64,000 nt of DNA from VRUE01 sp963714155. Lineage in GTDB: Bacteria > Actinomycetota > Thermoleophilia > Solirubrobacterales > 70-9. Position 1 is the first letter of the stretch. Each line of letters opens with the position of its first letter. Location: positions 62,001 to 126,000 of the forward strand of contig OY970236.1 of assembly GCA_963714155.1 (NCBI GenBank), given 5' to 3'. The notes below the pieces were generated by a model that saw nothing but the letters and a program-made list of their open reading frames with translations, had not been told where the DNA came from and searched no databases. This document shows, in pieces, positions 60,501-64,000 of this stretch. A program made the translations under genes and the position numbers.

Positions 60501-63500
60501 GAATTCGCCAGCTTCATTGAACACCGCAATTCTATTGTTTTGCCAGTCGGTAACCCAGACATTTCCTCCAGGAGCAATGTCGAGCGCCGTTGGTTCTCCT
60601 AGCTGGCCGATTCCAGAGCCTTTCGAGCTGATGACTTTGGGAAATTCTCCTTTTTCGTTGAACTTCTGGAGACGTCCGTTGTATGTATCAGCGACCCAAA
60701 GATTGCCTTTGGCGTCGATCGCAATCCCTTCTGGGCCATTGAACTGGCCAACACCCGATCCCGCTGAACCGGTTTTGAAGAGGTATTCACCTTTTTCATT
60801 GAACTGCTGGATCCGATTGTTATTGGCGTCCGCAACCCAAATATTTCCTTTTGCGTCTATGGCGACCCCTGTCGGTCGATTCAGCTGTCCATTGCCCGAT
60901 CCAGCGGTACCAAACGCTCTCAAGAATTCGCCACCTTCGCCGAACTCCTGAATGCGATTGTTGTTCTCGTCGGCAACAACCGTCTTCGGTACTCCTTCTA
61001 CGGGTACTCCATCGACACTTACATCAATTCGCGCTATACCTGAGGCGAACTCGCCGCTACCGTCATTGGCTGTCGCTTGAACGCTTGCGCTCTGACCTTC
61101 TAGTTCAGTGCCTATAGCGTCAACCAGCGCCCCGCTAAGCTGCATTTCCGGTGGCAAAGTGTCAACTCGCACTTCCCTAGTAACTGACCCCAAATGGCCA
61201 GCCTGATCACTTACGATCAACGTAAAGACGTGAAGGCCCGGCGCCTCTCCATCTCCCACGACCGGCTGCATCCTATATTTTAGTTCACAGGTTTCCCCTT
61301 TACAGCTTTGGACTCCGCCTTCTTCCGTAATATCTTCAAGCGTCTGTTCTTCTATTATTTTTTCGTCGAGCACGGTCTTCACGGATGCCACTCCACTTCC
61401 AGCATCCTGAACAACGATCGCAAGCTCTGAGCTTGCGCCAACGAGCGTCGAACTCGTCGATGACACTAGTGGTCCAGACGCCTCGATCGACGGCGCCCCT
61501 CGATCGACGTAGACCGTCATTGTTTTACTGCTTGACACCCGTCCTACGGCGTCATACGCCTTCATCGTGATTATGGCTTTACCTTGAGGCAAGCTCCCCG
61601 TACTGATCACTGCGGCTCCTTCGACGCTAGCTGCACAAGGTGCACTTGCGCCTCCGGTGCACGCGCTCGCGTAAGGCGTACTAATGGTGGTTCCGCCGCC
61701 CGTCACGGGCTGGATGACCTCGACTTTTTTGATACCTGAGCCAACGTCAGAGGCACTGAATTTCAGTGGCAAGCTTGAAAGCTGGGGGGTCCAATTAGTA
61801 GGAATTTCAGGTGCACTCACAGAGCTGAGACTTGGCGCGGTGGAATCAACTTTGACAGTCCATATCCGTTCACCGACATTTCCTGCCGCATCCTTCGCAA
61901 CCGCCTTTACGGTATGCGCACCTTCGCTCCAACCGTTAAGCACGACGGGAAAACTTCTAGTGAAGCTGCACCCTCCGTAGAAGCATTCCTGAGTTGCAGT
62001 TTGTCCCATCAGTTTTCCATCGACATACACCGCCTCTTCAACTACTCCTGTTTCGGAGTCCTGTGCTTGGATGGTCGTAGAGGATTCACCTCCTATCCAA
62101 CCATTTGCTGCTGCGTACAACGGACCCGATGCTGATACCTGTGGTGCCGTTATATCGGCGGGAAGGTTGAGTTCGACGATTTTTTCTTCAACATGATCAA
62201 GACTATCTTTTGCGACAACCCGCAGGGTATGTTTGCCAACATATTTCCTTGCTAGGTCGACCGGGATATTTTTGAATTCACAGCTTCCTAGATCTATCCC
62301 TTGCTGCACGTTTTTGCAGGCTGGTGGATTTTCCGCTTCGGGGTATCGGCCAACGTACTGGCCATCGAAATAGATCTGAAGCTGTTTCATGCCCGACTGG
62401 GCAGATGCCAATGAACTACTACTTCCATCTGCCGCCGTAATATTAAAATGATATTTGCCGGGCTGCGCTGCAAATAGTTCTCCAGAGAGGGAGATGGACG
62501 GTTTACTGTGATCCACCTTAAGAAAGATGGGTTCTCCCTGAGAAGCGTGTTCCACACCAACCGCGTCGTACGCGATAACAACCATGCCGTTAACCCCGTT
62601 GGGAAGGCTTGACGGATTGTAGTTCGTAATTGTGCTGCTCCAGGAAGCGGGGCATGTGGAGTCATTGAATCCTGAACAACCGTTGACGGCACTGCCAACT
62701 ATGGTTTTGGCTTTCCCGCTGCTATCGGTGGTCCAAAGGTTGAAGGTCTTCACGCCCAGGCCAGGATCGCTTCCTGATGCGGACACGGGAATTGAGCTCG
62801 TGTCAATCCACTGACCCGCAACGCCCGGTTTGGCATTCCACGAGGGCACGTCTGGATCGCTGATCCAGACAGCCATCCCGCCTACCATGAGGTCGCGCCA
62901 ACAGGGAACTTGAATTCCCGGCCCGGTACCCATTCCAAAGATGACGGCGCGTGACCACGAGCCATACACCGAGGCGTTACCGGCGGCGAGCGCCCGGCCA
63001 GTGTAGAGTTGAGTCCAGCCACTTCCGTCCCAGAGCCCGTCGTGATCATGGGGATAGGGATAGCTCGCATTGCTACAGCCGTGGTTATCGCGCCAGAATG
63101 GGTTCAGGAGGTAGCTAACTACATGCGAAGTGGATCCCGGAGGCGCGTAGGTCCACTGGCCAAATTGATTCCCCCCATATGCACCGTTCGGGGTCGTGAC
63201 ATACAGCCCCCTCCCCGAGCCCCAACATGTATACATGCAACTGGTAGCACCATAAATATATGGAACGTTACTATTGTATTTGAAGAAAAGGCCGCTATCA
63301 AGCGCCCAGGTGTTTTGACCGCCGTACCAGCTGGAGTTGTACCAATCTCGGTCAATGGATGGGTCGACGAGAATTGGATAGGCGAAGTCGGAATGGCGAT
63401 GGGGAACATCTAGAACCATGCTACTGCCGTCAATCGAAAGAGAGACCGGGACTTCCGTGCCTTGGGCGTCAACCGCGGTCGGAAAACTGATGTGCGCCAA

Positions 63501-64000
63501 ATTTTGCTGATCCTGCATGATGCTCGCACCGCCATTGCCGTCCGAAACAAGGCTCGCTCCGGCGGGCAAGTCTAGATCGAAGCGCAAGGTCTCCGGACTC
63601 TCCGCAGATCGCATCTGGTCGAATAGCTCGACCCCATGGCCGATTGGCGACACAATGAAATCAGTGTCGATCTCAACATCAGGATAGAAGAGATTCTTGT
63701 TTCCGAGCAGTTCGCCTTGACTATCCTCACTCGCACCGGCAGCGGAGATCGCGAGACCATCTCTACCAATCTCGATGGCGCCCGAAGCGGTCTCTGGAAG
63801 GCTAAGGTCGATCAACGGATTAGCCAGCTCATAGCCACCGGCGCCAGGGACTAGGCTCAGGTCGAGCTTCTTCAGTTCACCTGTCTCGTTGGGGGCCTCT
63901 ACGGGAATGTCGGCGTCCAGCAATGCTGGCGCGCCGTCGTTGGTGACCTGTGCGATGGTCCCGTCGCCAAGGGTTGAGCCTACGGTTGAATCAGTAATAA
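57507..64000 (-). CDS. Giant secreted Ig/NHL-repeat protein with DUF6973-like C-terminus, N-terminus beyond window
   Basis: The frame is open to the right edge, so the N-terminus is missing; about 2163 residues are visible. In order: a beta-rich domain (DFIVSPIGHGVELFDQM, YPILVDPS), a Trp/Tyr-rich module (about 220-350), several Ig/cadherin-like domains with TAPQVSAS and KDAAGNVGE (about 460-1000), and twelve NHL repeats forming two six-blade propellers (about 1005-1580). A linker follows, then a C-terminal domain with NGTRANAFRHSFWVALASAD, AHEEDQW and SRMDVLNDFVG, like DUF6973 toxin tails. The propellers interrupt an Ig-like domain (SVDGVPVEG ... GPHTVVMTATDAAGN). Probably a contact-dependent toxin or adhesin (inference). 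Confidence 0.83.
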   Translation of the reverse strand, partial: ITDSTVGSTLGDGTIAQVTNDGAPALLDADIPVEAPNETGELKKLDLSLVPGAGGYELANPLIDLSLPETASGAIEIGRDGLAISAAGASEDSQGELLGNKNLFYPDVEIDTDFIVSPIGHGVELFDQMRSAESPETLRFDLDLPAGASLVSDGNGGASIMQDQQNLAHISFPTAVDAQGTEVPVSLSIDGSSMVLDVPHRHSDFAYPILVDPSIDRDWYNSSWYGGQNTWALDSGLFFKYNSNVPYIYGATSCMYTCWGSGRGLYVTTPNGAYGGNQFGQWTYAPPGSTSHVVSYLLNPFWRDNHGCSNASYPYPHDHDGLWDGSGWTQLYTGRALAAGNASVYGSWSRAVIFGMGTGPGIQVPCWRDLMVGGMAVWISDPDVPSWNAKPGVAGQWIDTSSIPVSASGSDPGLGVKTFNLWTTDSSGKAKTIVGSAVNGCSGFNDSTCPASWSSTITNYNPSSLPNGVNGMVVIAYDAVGVEHASQGEPIFLKVDHSKPSISLSGELFAAQPGKYHFNITAADGSSSSLASAQSGMKQLQIYFDGQYVGRYPEAENPPACKNVQQGIDLGSCEFKNIPVDLARKYVGKHTLRVVAKDSLDHVEEKIVELNLPADITAPQVSASGPLYAAANGWIGGESSTTIQAQDSETGVVEEAVYVDGKLMGQTATQECFYGGCSFTRSFPVVLNGWSEGAHTVKAVAKDAAGNVGERIWTVKVDSTAPSLSSVSAPEIPTNWTPQLSSLPLKFSASDVGSGIKKVEVIQPVTGGGTTISTPYASACTGGASAPCAASVEGAAVISTGSLPQGKAIITMKAYDAVGRVSSSKTMTVYVDRGAPSIEASGPLVSSTSSTLVGASSELAIVVQDAGSGVASVKTVLDEKIIEEQTLEDITEEGGVQSCKGETCELKYRMQPVVGDGEAPGLHVFTLIVSDQAGHLGSVTREVRVDTLPPEMQLSGALVDAIGTELEGQSASVQATANDGSGEFASGIARIDVSVDGVPVEGVPKTVVADENNNRIQEFGEGGEFLRAFGTAGSGNGQLNRPTGVAIDAKGNIWVADANNNRIQQFNEKGEYLFKTGSAGSGVGQFNGPEGIAIDAKGNLWVADTYNGRLQKFNEKGEFPKVISSKGSGIGQLGEPTALDIAPGGNVWVTDWQNNRIAVFNEAGEFVRQFGTSGSGNSQFNRPDAIDVDSRGIVWVGDQNNGRVEAFNEKGEYITQFGSSGTGEAQFSFGYPMGIASDKGDALWIADTNNNRVQKWHRPNFSLTNTPNFMRAVGSEGGANGQLRHPAGIAMDAKGNLWVADENNSRIQEFGEGGEFLRAFGTAGSGNGQLNRPTGVAIDAKGNIWVADANNNRIQQFNEKGEYLFKTGSAGSGVGQFNGPEGIAIDAKGNLWVADTYNGRLQKFNEKGEFPKVISSKGSGIGQLGEPTALDIAPGGNVWVTDWQNNRIAVFNEAGEFVRQFGTSGSGNGQFNRPDAIDVDSRGIVWVGDQNNGRVEAFNEKGEYITQFGSSGTGEAQFSFGYPMGIASDSRGALWISDTSNNRLQRWQVPNYRPTYMNSFGSEGVENGQFRHPAGVAVSVGGCQAGTCPSQKSKSFTFQKGTWGPGPHTVVMTATDAAGNTDSEEIRVNDPLNVVAPECPEVEPTLLPGGQQLGTAAVLAAIETHLPDALEPSEPYEEGEEEPAIELAPEVTTAPSSVSLDELGVDVSGSLTGGGIENQKAGAFTVGQAVCLEPLEGSVSASNPTIVESSAVVYPNALPDTDSVVRPTAFGATVIEYFHGEEAPESFSWALALKPGEELVKLSDGSIAAVAKAGVDRKTEELPSKPPAGTETLNETAAQIEQAEYDLAKANNQVDGKITMVVSVPEVLTDSGKLVPGIIRIGQGETITAELPPNTVSEAEALIIKANPPAEPEDMCVAVAAQSPEYAVALCGAAELTDEVDDGGDSLTLDSLGQTPNGALNNTINAALSHYYSTTASSGATASYETGETHDQKSFCRRQHRAAECFLFFVDGLEAAEVEDRLWNVPAGSNGTRANAFRHSFWVALASADEDDTNDALAYSIAHEEDQWKSHRARIRKESRMDVLNDFVGALRRGNKDMSSCEIMLSKSAEGLFIGAKKDPFVWRSGSGYEYFRPVYRKLRDLGRPGETGAVVLRTNRSCSGAL
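59413..60101 (-). repeat. 689-bp near-identical internal repeat, copy 2 (C-terminal propeller)
   Basis: It matches 60286-60974 with only two differences that I can see. The period is 873 bp (291 codons, six NHL repeats). It encodes blades beginning NRIQEFGEGGEFLRAFGTAG. Confidence 0.9.
60286..60974 (-). repeat. 689-bp near-identical internal repeat, copy 1 (N-terminal propeller)
   Basis: Direct repeat of 59413-60101. The remaining 184 bp of each 873-bp unit (60102-60285 against 59229-59412) is clearly diverged. This sharp change in identity points to recent duplication or gene conversion. Confidence 0.9.

Overview
The window looks like a chromosomal segment of a high-GC actinobacterium, most likely class Thermoleophilia (Solirubrobacterales). 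I infer this from the high GC content, the GTG and TTG starts, and protein families typical of that lineage. These include very large secreted proteins with PDC-x-ALEMVSP and GFVGNxxATPxxC motifs, collagen-like surface proteins, a short primary sigma factor, an F420-type Ddn-family enzyme and FolE2/MptA. No database search was possible, so the taxonomy is inference.

Layout. (1) 1-8.5 kb: secreted surface proteins on the minus strand; the leftmost gene (1-3866) runs off the window. (2) 8.5-23.5 kb: chromosomal backbone. It holds PucR, MerR and SDR genes, a RHH/ParE toxin-antitoxin pair beside tRNA-Tyr, a SnoaL-like/Ddn divergent pair around a perfect palindrome, rpoD, mptA/folE2, a ferritin-like lipoprotein/MMPL/pgsA operon, two paralogous ArsR-like regulators around udgB, a ThiF-like E1 enzyme with an RRE/PqqD-like N-terminus, a TMEM175-like channel and tRNA-Thr(CGU). 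(3) 23.4-38.6 kb: a segment bounded by tRNA-Thr and a partial copy of its 3' half. It carries an ice-binding/L,D-transpeptidase/collagen-like/DUF4333 operon preceded by a likely c-di-GMP-I riboswitch, a PAS-LuxR regulator between two inverted copies of a 41-bp element, a STAS protein and an HD-GYP phosphodiesterase, a GT2 polysaccharide synthase with a HEAT protein, a secreted alpha/alpha-barrel protein and a PAS-GGDEF-EAL protein. (4) 38.6-54.9 kb: a transport and membrane-lipid segment (ABC exporter, alcohol dehydrogenase, Nramp, ZIP, SulP, DHA2 MFS with a tandem TetR regulator, AI-2E-like permease, MBL hydrolase, DAG kinase/PAP2/phosphatase operon), ending in a 44/46 copy of the tRNA-Thr 3' half. 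(5) 54.9-64 kb: a frameshifted tyrosine integrase remnant, then lower-GC foreign-looking DNA with a giant secreted Ig/NHL protein. That protein has a DUF6973-like C-terminus and is followed by two small membrane or lipoprotein genes.

How the parts fit together. The most coherent novel picture is region 3: one segment at a tRNA attachment site holds both c-di-GMP makers/breakers (GGDEF-EAL, HD-GYP) and plausible c-di-GMP outputs (riboswitch-led cell-surface operon, polysaccharide synthase). The second is the right-hand end, which resembles a polymorphic-toxin locus: delivery scaffold, toxin-like tail, then small candidate immunity genes. Several operons show ATGA or TGATG overlaps between consecutive genes, indicating translational coupling.

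Coding density is high. The only gene-free stretches over about 300 bases are 7010-7366, 26806-27191 and 29575-29897, each described in the features; 54903-56078 holds only a decayed integrase and other debris.
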